A DNA stretch of 64,000 nt from Serripes groenlandicus (taxonomy: Eukaryota; Mollusca; Bivalvia; Cardiida; Cardiidae): contig JASEVX010000007.1 in assembly GCA_031761405.1 (NCBI GenBank), positions 32,777,677 to 32,841,676 of the forward strand. Direction: 5' to 3'. Position numbers and translations under genes: made by a program. Position 1 is the stretch's first letter, and each line of letters starts with the position of its first letter. This document shows positions 11,547 through 22,006 of the stretch, piece by piece. Below the pieces are notes generated by a model. The model had not been told where the DNA came from, ran no database searches, and saw nothing but the letters and a program-made list of their open reading frames with translations.

Positions 11547-11760
11547 TTAACCCTTTCCTACATACAACAAATCTGCAGCAGATGACTTTAAAATTATCAA
11601 GTCCAAAATACAGAAACTCTCAATAAATTATATTATTATTATTGAATAGATGAGAAATCATTGTGGCAAAAGGAGATATTGCTTGTTTTGAGCAATTTCT
11701 CCTTTTGCCACAATTATTTCAAAAGAAGTTTGCTGCATATGCGTCAAATAGCGTCTATAT
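11547..11760 (-). repeat. TTAACCC MITE truncated by an array element
   Basis: Left border TTAACCCTTTCC is intact; the unit reads through the hairpin and into the tgcgtcaaatagcgtctata block, then changes abruptly to array sequence (gccttatatggctatag) near 11765. The missing right end suggests deletion or replacement at the junction. Confidence 0.6.
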
Positions 11761-11761
11761 T

Positions 11762-12950
11762 GTGGATATTTTGCCTTATATGGCTATAGTGAAAACTTAA
11801 AAAATCTTCTCCTCCGAAAGTGTCGGGACGATTTCAAATTATATTTTGTAGAAATGTTTCTTAAGCGACCCATTATCAGATTCCTTCAAGCCATGTTGAT
11901 TGGTCGAAAAACATGGCCGCCAGTCGGCAGGGCTATTTTGCCTTATATGGCTATAGTGAAAACTTAAAAAATCTTCTCCTCCGAAAGTGTCGGGCCAATT
12001 TTCAAATAATTTTTGTAGAAATGTTCCTTTAGTGACTCACTATTACATTCCTTCAAACCATGTTGTTTGGTCTTAAAACATGGCCGCCAGTCGGCAGGGC
12101 TGTTTTGCCTTATATGGCTATAGTGAAAACTTAAAAAATCTTCTCCTCCAAAAGTGTCAGGCCGATTTTCAAATAATTTTGTAGAAATGTTCCTTGGGTG
12201 ATCCTCTATCAGATTCCTTCAAGCCATGTTGTTTGGTTGAAAACTATTGCCGCCAGGGGCCAGGGCTGTTTTGCCTTATATGGCTATAGTGAAAACTTAA
12301 AAAATTGTCTCCGGTTTGATAACCAGTCATATCTCTGTTAGTCAATCAAGAGTTATTGCCCTTTAATTATAGAAATTACCTCAAATAGGTATTGTCCGAT
12401 CAATAACTTTTGAAGCCTTTGTCCAATCACCACCAAATTTAGTCAGAATGTGTATGGGCATAGTATCTCAGACATTTGTAGAAATGTTCCTTGGTTGACC
12501 CTCTTATCAGATTCCTTCAAGCCATGTTGTTTGGTCGAAAACTATTGCCGCCAGGGGGCAGGGCTGTTTTGCCTTATATGGCTATAGTGAAAACTTAAAA
12601 AATCTTCTCCGACAAAGTATCTGGCCGTTTTTCAAATAATTTTGTATAACTGTTTCTTGGGTGACTCTCTATCAGATTCCACCAAGCCATGTTGATTGGT
12701 CTTAAAATATAGCTGCCAGGAGGCGGGGCTGTTAGCTTTAGTGAAAACTTTAAAAATCTTCTCCAAAACTATTTGGCCGATTTTCAAATAATTTTGCAGA
12801 AATGTTCCTTGGGTGACGCTCTTTGAGATTCCTTTAAGCCATGGTGATTGGTAAAAAACATGGCCACCAGGGCTGTTTGGAGATTTAATTTTTGCCTAAT
12901 GGCAGTGGAGCGATACTGGCCCTTTTCGTCTGTATTAGGGAAAGGATAAA
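11762..12950 (+). repeat. Tandem array element, about 170-bp monomers, 5' arm missing
   Basis: Seven diverged monomers, each with a 'catggccgccag...ggctgttttgcc' block, 'gtgaaaacttaaaaaatcttctcc', 'ttcaaataattttgtagaaatgttcc' and 'agattccttcaagccatgttg'. The right arm (gcagtggagcgatactggccc near 12903-12925) belongs to the AGCTCCACT family. The terminal CTTGTT is degenerate. One monomer at about 12300-12480 has an unrelated filler. Confidence 0.75.
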
Positions 12951-12982
12951 AAACTTGTACATGTGTATCTATAAAATGTTGG

Positions 12983-13062
12983 GATGGGAACGAATATCCG
13001 AAAAACGGACAAATATTCTAATAGTGTTTTAGAATAAAATATTCGTTTTCAGTTAACAATTT
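12983..13062 (+). repeat. Fragment with hAT-like GGGATGG..AACGAAT end
   Basis: gggatgggaacgaatatccg resembles the terminal inverted repeat of the large composite element at 15759-20797. It is followed by AT-rich sequence and then by the start of the next array element at 13063. No matching right end was identified. Confidence 0.35.
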
Positions 13063-14233
13063 TTATGCCCCCGGAATCACCGATTCGGTGGGCATCTAGT
13101 TTTTGGCCTGTCTGCACGTCTGTCTGCACGTCTGTCTGTCTGCACGAAAAAAACTTTAACCTTGACCACTACTTTTGAACCATAACAGGTACGGCTACCA
13201 TATTTCACATGTGTATTCCTTGTGACATGACCTTTCTGTCAGTACCAAATTTTTTGACCTTGCGACCTTGACCTTTGACCTAGATGTTGCCATTCTCGAA
13301 AAAAACTTTAACCTTGACCACTACTTTTGAACCATAACAGGTTCGGCTACCATATTTCACATGTGTATACCTTGTGACATGACCTTTCTGTCAGTACCAA
13401 AATTTTCACCTTGCGACCTTGACCTTTGACCTAGATGTTGCCATTCTCGAAAAAAACTTAACCTTGACCACTGCTTTTGAACCATAACAGGTACGGCTAC
13501 CATATTTCACATGTGTATTCCTTGTGACATGACCTTTCTGTCAGTACCAAATTTTTTGACCTTGCGACCTTTACCTTTGACCTAGATGTTGCCATTCTCG
13601 AAAAAAACTTTAACCTTGACCACTACTTTTGAACCATAACAGGTACGGCTACCATATTTCACATGTGTATTCCTTGAGACATGACCTTTCTGTCAGTACC
13701 AAAATTTTTGACCTTGCGACCTTGACCTTTGACCTAGATGTTGCCATTCTCGAAAAAAACTTTAACCTTGACCACTACTTTTGAACCATAACGGGTAAGG
13801 CTACCATATTTCACATGTGTATTCTTTGTGACATGACCTTTCTGTCAGTACCAAAATTTTGACGTTGCGACCTTGACCTTTGACATAGATGTTGCCATTC
13901 TCGAAAAAAACTTTAACCTTGACCACTACTTTTGAACCATAACAAGTAAGGCTACCATATTTCACATGTGTATTCCTTGTGACATGACCTTTCTGTCAGT
14001 ACCAAAATGTTTGACCTTGCGACCTTGACCTTTGACATAGATGTTGCCATTCTCGAAAAAAACTTTAACCTTGACCACTTCTTTTGAACCATAACAGGTA
14101 AGGCTACCATATTTCACATGTGTATTCCTTGTGACATGACCTTTCTGTCAGTACCAACATTTTTGACCTTGCGACCTTGACCTTTGACCTAGATGTTGCC
14201 ATTCGGGGGCATCAGTGTTTCACAAACACATCT
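13063..14233 (+). mobile_element. Helentron/HINE-like array element, ATGCCCCCG family (7 x 152 bp)
   Basis: Left arm ATGCCCCCGGAAT folds with CACCGA/TCGGTG and GGGCAT into a hairpin. Seven monomers start at 13145, 13297, 13448, 13599, 13751, 13902 and 14054, a period of 151-152 bp, rich in 'gaccttgacctttgacct'. The right arm ATTCGGGGGCAT is the inverse of the left end, followed by the hairpin GTGTTTCACAAACAC and the terminus ATCTTGTTT. The host target is T-rich (ttttt at the left). Non-coding throughout. Confidence 0.85.
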
Positions 14234-14239
14234 TGTTTA

Positions 14240-15180
14240 AAAAAGTTATTAGTCAAATTCTGACTGGACGCGAGTTGGTGCTAATCATGAATAAGGGTGA
14301 AGTGATAAAGAGTGTGTAAGTGTCAATTGTTGTGTTTTTACAACGTATGTCATACCTTAAGTAACAATTATAAAACTGATAATTGTCACACATACATTTA
14401 CCAGAGTTCTTATCGTGAGTAACCAGACATCACCTTGACGGCCAGTTTGTTCAATATTTTTTAATCAACAAACATGTATAAACGGTGACAGTCTGCATAT
14501 AATTACGAAAGTGAAAATCAAGTTCGGTAAAGCCCTATACAGCTATTGCAACAATTGAATAAATCATATTTAACATTGCACTTCGTCTCAAGAGTACAAC
14601 CTCTTTACCTCTTTAAAATCGAATTCACATCAGCGAACAAATTGAATCTTCCGCCATTTTGTTCTCTTCCAACACGCGGTTAAATTGACTAGACAACATC
14701 GGTAAAAAAAATAAACGAAATATCACCCAACTCCATATGCATTTGTATGAATAAGATATATAATTATTTCGTAGATTATTTGATTGAGTTAAATATTAAA
14801 TTCGGTAAATTCGGTTTATAGTTTCGAGGGGAATTATTTTCTTGATTTACATCAACTTGAAATTCAAATATATCTATTGAGAAAAAAAGAGAGTGTAAAT
14901 TCAGTTGAAAAGATGCGAATTATACATAAACAATAGCTTATACTTATACTTGGAAAATCGTCATTGTTTGTAAATGGAAATGGAAATGGAAGAGTACCAG
15001 TATTTTGATTATCGTTTTCAGTATTCGTTCCCATGCCTAATAAAATGAAGTATTGATGCAAAACCCAGCGGACTAGATAAGAAGAGTAAACAGGTCTTGC
15101 TTCCATGATATCTCTATTAGCAATCATTAAAAGTTATGTTGTGGGTACCAACAACATAGGTTTTAGTGGATTTTAGAACA
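14240..15180. other. Intron 2 remainder without clear features
   Basis: AT-rich single-copy-looking sequence. The only recognisable piece is a small remnant 'gttgtgggtaccaacaacat' at about 15136-15158 of the CAGAG/CTCTG MITE family. No exon-like open frame with family similarity was seen. Confidence 0.45.
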
Positions 15181-15230
15181 TGCAAAACGCCCCTTTTCTA
15201 GTGCTCTGAAAACCTATTTCTACATTAAAG

Positions 15231-15357
15231 GTGTTCCAGCCTCTGTTGATGGAACATTTTACATTTGAAGAACTGAAGCAGATTAAAGCTACTGTACTGC
15301 AGCAGCATTTCAGAGTGGAACTTGATGAAGAGAAACTTGTAACAGACAGCAAGTCAG
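15231..15357 (+). CDS. FBXL5: FBXL5 exon 3 (last hemerythrin helix)
   Basis: Codes residues 142-183 plus one base of codon 184. Acceptor cattaaag|GTG, donor TCAG|gtaagt. VFQPLLMEHFTFEELKQIK aligns gap-free with human VFQPMLMEYFTYEELKDIK, directly after the acidic PHMEEEEE run of exon 2. The tail (LDEEKLVTDSKS) begins the charged linker towards the F-box. Ends in phase 1, which only one downstream acceptor (21226) can continue without a stop. Confidence 0.93.
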
Positions 15358-15809
15358 GTAAGTTCCCAGTCTCCATTGGAGGTTTAGCTGATGCAGACGA
15401 CAATGACAACTAAGTAGCAGACTACTTTCGAAAATATCGCAGGAAAAGGAGAAATTGCTCCAAATGAGCAATATCTGCTTTACCCAGAGTTTTAAGGTCT
15501 GTATTAAAATTCCAGTCCGGCGTCTGTCTGTCCGTCCATCACACTTTTTCGTCACACTTTCAATGAGCAGGTGCAGGTGACACACGTGCTCCGCAGAGCA
15601 CTCCATTCTAGTTTGGCTTACTATAGCTCCAAGTGCAGTGTGAGCTTTTTGTTATCACTGACCGTGCATCTTCGTTGTCATTAGATTTTCTGATCACATT
15701 TTTCCTACATGAAGTAAATCGATCAATTGAAAAATATTGGATAATATTGTGCTAAGATAAGGGATGGCAACGAATATTCGATTATAATAAAAAAACAAAA
15801 AAAATATTG

Positions 15810-16330
15810 TCGTCACTTGATTGTCGTCGGTGGCATTGGTTAAATTTTACGTTTAGGTCACTTACATGGAAACTATCAAACCTAATACTAATGAAAATTG
15901 GAAAACTTGTTCATCTAATACTCTTCTTCACATTGTATGCTAAAGATGCTGATAGTGGCCTGTTTTTTGGGGAGAAAAAACATAAATTTTGATGTTTTTT
16001 GTTGATTTTGAGAATTGGCGGTGTTGGTTAAGCTTTGCGTTTAGGTCACTTACATGGAAACTATCAAACCTATCACTTGGAAAACTTGTTCCTCTAATAC
16101 CCTTCTTCACATTGTATTCTGAAGATGCTGAGTGTGACCTGTTTTTTTGGGTAAAAAACATAAATATTTATGTATTTTGGTTGATTTTGAGAATTGGCGG
16201 TATTGGTTAAGTTTTGCGTTTAGGTCACTTACATGAAAACTATTAAACCTATTACTTTGAAACTTGGAAAACTTGTTAATCTAATGCTCTTCTTCACATA
16301 GTATGATAAAGATGCTGAGCGAATTTTGAT
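15810..16330 (+). repeat. Tandem repeat, about 185 bp, three copies
   Basis: Each copy has 'gaattggcggtgttggttaa', 'tttaggtcacttacatgg' and 'cttcttcacattgtat' blocks; the 'ggtcacttacatg' block recurs at about 15856, 16045 and 16225. The short open frames here are translations of the repeat. Confidence 0.75.
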
Positions 16331-16363
16331 CGATTTTGAGGTTTGGACAAGGTTTCTTCATTT

Positions 16364-17250
16364 TTAGCTCACCTGTCACATAGTGGCAAGGTGAGCTTTT
16401 GTGATCGTCCGGCGTCTGTCCACAACTTCTTGTGAACACGATTAAGTCTTCACTTATTATCCGATGTTTACCAAACCTATTCAGTAACTAGATATCCATA
16501 AGATCTCGGTTCCTTTCGAAAACCATGCATGACAGGATTATGGCCCTTTAAAATTGACAAAATTGCTATAATTGACCTTGTGAACAAGTTAGTCATCATT
16601 TATTATCCGATGTTTACCAAACTTTTACAGTAGCTAGATATACATGAGAGCTCGGTTCCTTTTGGTTCCATCCATGCATGACAGGATTATTGCCCTTTAA
16701 CCCTTTCCCTCATATAGACGCTTTCTGACGCCTATGCAGCAGACGGCTTTTTGAAAACATAGTGACAAAAGAAGAAATTTCTCCTTTTGCCACAATGTTT
16801 TCCACTTTTTGTCATAAGTTGTCCATTCAATTATAGAGATTTTCTATGTTTTGACAAAATACGTTCAAAGTCGTCTGCTGCAGAATTGTCGTATGAGGGA
16901 AAGGGTTAAAATTGGCAAAATTGTTATAATTGACCTTGTGAACATGATAAAAACTTCATTTATTATCCGATGTTTACCAAATATGTTCAGATACAGTAGC
17001 TAGATATACATGAGAGCTCGGTTCCTTTCGAAAACCAGCCAGTCCCATCCATGCATGACAGGATTATTGCCCTTTAGAATTGGCAAAATTGTTATAATTG
17101 ACTTTGTGAACACGATTAAAACTTAATTTATTTGTCACATGTCCTTTACATTGATTTATAAACATGTGACCATGACCATAGTGTGATCTTTTAAAATCAA
17201 ATATCATTGTCTTTGGATGACTTTCACCATGACTTTTTGACCTTCTTTCT
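16364..17250 (+). repeat. AGCTCACC-family array element lacking its 3' arm
   Basis: Left arm tttttagctcacctgtc with the hairpin partner caaggtgagc, then about four monomers of roughly 160 bp with 'tattatccgatgtttaccaa' and 'gattattgccctttaaaatt'. The third monomer is split by a TTAACCC MITE (16697-16909). No right arm; the next element starts at 17253. Confidence 0.7.
16697..16909 (+). mobile_element. TTAACCC MITE inside an array monomer (target-site proof)
   Basis: Full-length copy with TTAA at both borders. The left flank reads 'attattgccctttaa', the right 'ttaaaattggcaaaatt'. Sister monomers at 16550 and 17080 read 'ggccctttaaaattgacaa' and 'gccctttagaattggcaaa' without an insert, so this copy entered a TTAA and duplicated it. 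The hairpin core is partly deleted (gaagaaatttctcc). Confidence 0.9.
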
Positions 17251-17252
17251 TT

Positions 17253-18607
17253 TTTAGCTCACCTAAGCACGAAGTGCAAGGTGAGCTTTTGTGATCACTC
17301 ACCGTCCGGCGTCCGTCGGCGTCTGTTAACAATTTCCTACAAATGACTTCTCCTACTGAACCAATGAACAGATTTCAAAATAACTTCACAGGAATGGTCC
17401 TTAGGTAGTCCTCTTTCAAAGTTGTTCAAAGAAATTAATTCCAAGTAGAACTTTGGTTGCTGCGGCATCAGAAAAGGGAAAAATTGCCAAATCTTAAAAA
17501 ATCTTCTTGTCCAAAAGTACTGGCCCGATTTGAAAATTATTTTGCACAAATGTTCCTTGAGGTACCCTCTACCAAGATTGTTCAAATATTTCCAATCCGT
17601 TGAAAAACATGGCCGCCAGGGGGCGGAGCTTATTTTCCTTACATGTGCATTGTTAAAACTTTAAAAATCTTCTTGTCCAAAAGTACTGGCCCGATTTGAA
17701 AATTATTTTGCACAAATGTTCCTTGGGACACTCTTTACCAAGATTGTTCAAATATTTCAAATCCGTTGAAAAACATGGCCGCCAGGGGGCGGAGCCTGTT
17801 TTCCTTATATGTGCATTGTTAAAACTTTGTAAAATCTTCTTGTCCAAAAGTACTGGGCCGATTTGAAAATAATTTTGCACAAATGTTCCTTGGTGCACCC
17901 TTTACCAAGATTATTCAAATATTTTTGATCCGTTGAAAAACATGGCCGCCAGGGGGGGGCGGAGCTTGTTTTCCTTATATGTGCATTGTTAAAACTTTAA
18001 AAATCTTCTTGTCCAAAAGTACTGGCCCAATTTGAAAATTATTTTGCACAAATGTTCCTTAGGGCACCCTTTACCAAGATTGTTGAAATATTTCCGATCC
18101 GTTGAGAAGCATGGCCGCCAGGGGGCGGAGCTAGTTTTCCTTATATGTGCATTGTTAAAACTTTAACAATCTTCTTGTCCAAAAGAACTGGCCCTATTTA
18201 AAAATTATTTTGCACAAATGTTCCTTGGGGCACCCTTTACCAAGATTGTACAAATATTTCCAATCCGTTGAAAAACATGGCGGCCAGGGGGAGGAGCTTG
18301 TTTTCCTTATATGTGCATTGTTAAAACTTTAAAAATCTTCTTTTCCAAAAGTACTGGCCCGATTTAAAAATTATTTTGCACAAATGTTCCTTGGGGCACC
18401 CTTTACCAAGATTGTTTAAATATTTTTGATCCGTTGAAAAACATGGCCGCCAGGGGGCGGAGCTTGTTTTCCTTATATGTGCATTGTTAAAACTTTAAAA
18501 ATCTTCTTGTCCAAAAGTATTGGCCTAAAAAGAGTAAAAACTTTGAAAACTATTGAAGTTCTATTAAATCAGGTGAGCGATATAGGGCCATCATGGCCCT
18601 CTTGTTT
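17253..18607 (+). mobile_element. Helentron/HINE-like array element, AGCTCACC family (7 x ~168 bp)
   Basis: Left arm AGCTCACCTAAGC with hairpin partner GCAAGGTGAGC; seven monomers with 'cttcttgtccaaaagtactg' about every 168 bp from 17503; right arm ATCAGGTGAGCGA, hairpin GGGCCATCATGGCCC, terminus TCTTGTTT. A second right arm (18643-18681) follows 38 bp later, as if a truncated copy had been added at the 3' end. Confidence 0.85.
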
Positions 18608-18683
18608 TGTAGAGCAATTAAATTAGGACCCTAAACAAATTACTCAGGTGAGCGATATAGGGCCATCATGGCCCTCTTGTTTA

Positions 18684-19240
18684 GTTATACCCCCAAAAGA
18701 CAAAGTTTTTTTGGGGGGGTATATAGGAGTCACTGTCGGTTGGTCGGAAGCCATATTTTGTCCGGCCTATTTCTTACAAACCACTGGGTGGAATTCAATA
18801 AAAGTTTACATGAAGCTTCTATACCAAGAGGAGATGTGCATATCCTAAAGGTCTTACAAGTGTGTGTTATGGCCCTTTTACTTATTAAGTTATGGTGTAG
18901 GTCAAGGTGCTGTTTTGGGGGGTATTTATCATCTTCAGTGATAGTTCTAGTTCCACTTGCTGAAAGCTAGTTGAGCTTATGTCATATCAAGATGTGGGGA
19001 ATTGTCCTTCTTGCGTGCATCAATGCATCAACTTTTTAGCTCACATGTCATGTAGTGACAAGGTGAGCTTTTGTGATCGCCCTTCGTCTGTCTTCCGTTG
19101 CCTGTCCACAATTTCTTGTGAACACAATAAAGTCTTCATTTATTATCTGATGTTTGCCAATAGATGTTTGCTAGCTATACACGAGAGCTTGGTTCTTTTT
19201 TTTAGAAATGTTCCTTAGGTGACACTTTTCGGGCTTCCTT
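18684..19240 (+). repeat. Broken 5' arms of three array-element families
   Basis: tatacccccaaaag...tttgggggggtata (18686-18725, hairpin) with a partial partner ggggggtatt at 18916; an AGCTCCACT-family head (tagttccacttgctgaaagc) at 18948; and an AGCTCACC-family head (tttttagctcacatgtc) at 19033. Each is cut short before its array, leaving a pile-up of heads. The tail to 19240 is one array-monomer fragment. Confidence 0.6.
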
Positions 19241-19252
19241 CAAGCCATGGTG

Positions 19253-19468
19253 CTCGGCCAACTTTCTTTCCGACGATTGACAAAAGTCAATGCGACATGC
19301 GTCATTCGTCTTCCACCAATGAGCTAAGTCTATGTGGAAAAGCAGCCAGTTGCTTCGGAAGATTGTTGTGTGGAGTACTGGTGTGAGAAAACCAAGAAAT
19401 GCATGAGTAGGTGAACTGGCTGCCGTGATATAAATTGTTCAAACGGCGTTAAACCCCAATCAATCAAT
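19253..19468 (+). mobile_element. AATC-tailed short retroposon with target duplication
   Basis: A 216-bp unit (ctcggccaactttctttcc ... aatcaatcaat) flanked on both sides by caagccatggtg (19241-19252 and 19469-19480; 13 bp if the preceding t is counted). The tail of AATC repeats and the duplication show target-primed retroposition. It is inserted in an array monomer. No pol III A/B boxes are obvious, so it may be the 3' part of a longer SINE or a LINE. Relatives: 56433-56660, 36820-36990, 42705-42850 (minus), 47970-48050, 32455-32560 (minus). Confidence 0.85.
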
Positions 19469-19717
19469 CAAGCCATGGTGATTGGTTAAAAAATATGGCC
19501 ACCAGGGGGCAAGGCTGTTTGGAGATTAAATTTTTACATTGATTTCAATTTTTTCCCAAACGATAAAATCATAATGTACTTCAACATAATTATGAATATC
19601 TTTAATCGGATTGTGTTTTGGGGGTCAATGTCTCTGTTACTAAAAATAGGAAAACAGTAATATATTCAATATCTTTAGTTACAGACGACTTAATGTAACC
19701 ATCTGATTTGCCTGTCC

Positions 19718-20512
19718 CAGGGATGTGATACTCGTACTTGTACTCAAACTTACTCGAGAACTAATTTTCAAGTACTCAGCAGTACTCAGTACTCATCTTA
19801 AATTATGAGTACAAGTATTCGTACTTACTTGAGTACTGAAGCAAAATGGCCAGTACTTATGAGTAATTTACGATTACTCTATGAGAACTTCCACACTAGT
19901 TAATAGTTAAAGCTATGGTAGAAATACCTAACTGTAAACTACAGTACATTCAATAAGCTTATAAAACATCAATATCCAGTACCTTTTGTATTGCTAGAGT
20001 AAGCAGAGGTGATATCATTTATATTCCTGTATACAATGAATACATAATAGTAATCTGCTAATAACTACCAATTATGGTATTTATCACTTTAACAAACAGG
20101 CAGATTTCATTTTCACAAATTGGTGAAAAGAAGTCAACTTTAAATGGTGTTTTAGTGAAAGCAAGCTTAGAAAGTAACTTGCTCAAGTTTTGCAGACCAC
20201 TTTGTAGATTTATTTGTAAACCTGTGCTTGACTGTAACTGACAATATGCATTACTTTATTTATTCTATATAAAATTTGAATAACAAATTAGGTTTTTATT
20301 TGTGACCCATCATTGTCTACATTTAGACAATTTTATACCATATAAGAATAATTAAATATTGTGTATTCAGAAAGTACTCATGAGTACTTTAAGTAGTACT
20401 CATTACTTACTTGAGTACACATACAAAAGGGAGTACTCACTCAAGTACTCCTTAAGCATCCAGTACTCTATACTTACTTGAGTACTAATCCCCAGTACTC
20501 GACCCATGCCTG
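19718..20512. mobile_element. Non-autonomous hAT element with perfect 8-bp duplication
   Basis: 795 bp. Left end CAGGGATGTGATACTCGTAC; the inverted right end reads CAGGCATGGGTCGAGTACTG. Flanking gcctgtcc is identical at 19710-19717 and 20513-20520. Subterminal regions are packed with AGTACT/GAGTAC motifs, typical of transposase-binding repeats in hAT elements. No transposase frame inside. Confidence 0.92.
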
Positions 20513-20737
20513 GCCTGTCCATACACAAGACTCGGCTTATGATCTTGGCTGATTGTGACAACCATCCAACGTGAAGATCTTCCTTATCATGTATACAAAC
20601 TTGGATTTATTTCCACATGGTCAATCTTGTTTCAATACTTGAAAAATATCAGTTGTGTGCGGTCATTATAATATGTAAATATTCATTCCGAATTTGAAGA
20701 TTTTTTATATAAAATAAATAAACCGTAAAATAATAAT

Positions 20738-20780
20738 ATCAGACGAGCATCAGACACCCCGCAGGTGGTGCTCTTGTTCT
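20738..20780 (+). repeat. 3' arm of another CTTGTT-terminated element
   Basis: acgagcatcagacacc followed by hairpin CACCCCGCAGGTG and gctcttgttc. Only the right end is recognised. Confidence 0.5.
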
Positions 20781-20814
20781 ATTCGTTGCCATCCCTAGTT
20801 AAGATGCTTGCCAT

Positions 20815-21065
20815 GAAGACAGATTTATAACTTTTTATTAGATCACCTAGGTGATCGATTTAGGGCCATCTTGGCCCTCTTGTTTCAGTTTAGCAACCGT
20901 CTCAAATTGCTTGTGGTGAGCAAATTCTCCGTTTGCCACAATGATTTCAACTCGATTCAATAATGATACTATCAATTACAGAGGTTTTCTATAGTTTAGA
21001 CTTGATAATTTCAAAGTCGTCTGCTGCAGATTTATTGTATGTAAATTGTAAGAAAGGGTTAATAT
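20815..21065 (+). repeat. Array-element 3' arm plus TTAACCC MITE half
   Basis: tcacctaggtgatcgatttagggccatcttggccctcttgttt (20842-20885) is a diverged right arm of the AGCTCACC family. It is followed by a MITE right half running from the hairpin region (caaattctccgtttgcc) to gaaagggttaa at 21062. Confidence 0.6.
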
Positions 21066-21225
21066 GACTTTTGAACAACTCCCTCAAATACTTATCTGCT
21101 TTCGGATCTGCTTTCGAGATAAAAATGAATTCTCCTTTTCCAACTGTGTTTTAAAAAACTGCTTGTGGCTTAGGCTTCGATTGTCATGTTGTGGGTTAGT
21201 GAAGGCATTAGTATGACTATTTCAG

Positions 21226-21435
21226 TGAAACAGACGTTGAACCAAAAGGTAGAAGAGAAAGAAGCTGAAGACAAAGTGGACATTAAAGCCCTACCTGATG
21301 AAATCCTGCTAAACATGTTTTCTTACTTAAATCCCAAAGATTTATCCAAAGTGTCCCAAGTGTGTAAGAGATGGAACAACCTGGCATATGATCCTACCCT
21401 GTGGAAAGAGCTTTATCCCGTTAGCTGGTCTAATG
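21226..21435 (+). CDS. FBXL5: FBXL5 exon 4 (F-box)
   Basis: Residues 184-253 plus one base. The acceptor is tatttcag|TGAAACAG; three upstream AGs in the same region would give an early stop in the required phase, so this is the only usable one seen. After a charged linker (KQTLNQKVEEKEAEDKV) comes the F-box at about residues 204-246: ALPDEILLNMFSYLNPKDL then KVSQVCKRWNNLAYDPTLW, aligning closely with human LPPEVMLSIFSYLNPQEL. The F-box binds SKP1. Donor AATG|gtaagg, phase 1. A MITE sits only 12 bp past the exon end. Confidence 0.95.
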
Positions 21436-21447
21436 GTAAGGTTTCAA

Positions 21448-21641
21448 CAGAGCCGCAGATAAGGGGCGTCTTGCATGTTCTAACATCCTTGTTTAGCCTT
21501 CTAACCCTATGTTGTAGGTACTGAAAAGAATCGTCTCAGTGAGACGATTCTTTTGAGTACCCACAACATAGGGTTTGCTTTAATAATGAGAGAGAAATTG
21601 TGGGGAAAAGAATTGAATAGCCATCCTTATCTGGATCTCTG
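21448..21641. mobile_element. CAGAG...CTCTG MITE, copy 1 (next to exon 4 donor)
   Basis: 194 bp. Ends CAGAGCCGCAGATAAGG and, inverted, CAGAGATCCAGATAAGG. Flanking gtttcaa at 21441-21447 and 21642-21648 (8 bp if ggtttcaa is counted). The interior has a long hairpin, AACCCTATGTTGT.../...ACAACATAGGGTT, with GAATCGTCTCAGTGAGACGATTC at its tip. Confidence 0.9.
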
Positions 21642-21845
21642 GTTTCAAAACTGAATAGTGGTTAGGGGGTAAGAGCACAAGCGCTTAGATGTGTGAACCA
21701 GTATTTTATTTCTGTTGTGTCATTGTTTGGAATTTCTCTTGAATATCATATGAAGAAATATGAATTATTTTGATATCTGCTTTTAAAAAGTCATTTTTTG
21801 TAAACTTTAGTGTGGGGGTGGGTAAAACAGTTTAAATGTATACAT

Positions 21846-22006
21846 ATTGAAGGTAATTGGAGTGTTTTCATATCACAGGAACATGGAGTGTATTCATATT
21901 GAAGCTAAATAGAGTATTCATAATGCCTATATATGAAGTGTATTCATATTGCAGGTAATTGAAGTGTATTAATATTTGAGCTTATTGAGGCATATTTATA
22001 TTGCAG
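21846..22006 (+). repeat. Short tandem repeat (~50 bp) carrying copies of the exon 5 acceptor
   Basis: The motif 'atattg(c/a)aggtaatt(g/a)gagtg' occurs at about 21846, 21948 and 21999, with decayed copies between. The last one is the true acceptor and first bases of exon 5. The copy at 21948-21954 (tattgcag|gtaattgaag) looks like an equally good acceptor but would read GGT AAT TGA in phase. Confidence 0.75.

Larger units (their letters stand above)
15759..20797. mobile_element. Composite hAT-like element (5 kb) filled with other repeats
   Basis: Left end AAGGGATGGCAACGAAT at 15759 is mirrored at the right by ATTCGTTGCCATCCCTA ending at 20797 (16 of 17 bp). Flanks are gctaagat (15751-15758) and gttaagat (20798-20805), an 8-bp duplication with one mismatch, as expected for hAT. 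No transposase frame is visible. The interior is a series of 185-bp repeats (15810-16330), several array elements, a retroposon and a second hAT element, i.e. a long nested history. The boundaries are supported by TIR plus duplication; the nested reading is inference. Confidence 0.55.

Noticed and set aside
13145..14205. Possible CRISPR array (regular repeats)
   Set aside because: Units are contiguous 152-bp tandem repeats without unique spacers, in a eukaryotic genome with no cas genes.
21183..21225. Upstream acceptors for FBXL5 exon 4
   Set aside because: The AGs before TGAAGG, TATGAC and GCTTCG all produce an early stop in the phase set by exon 3.
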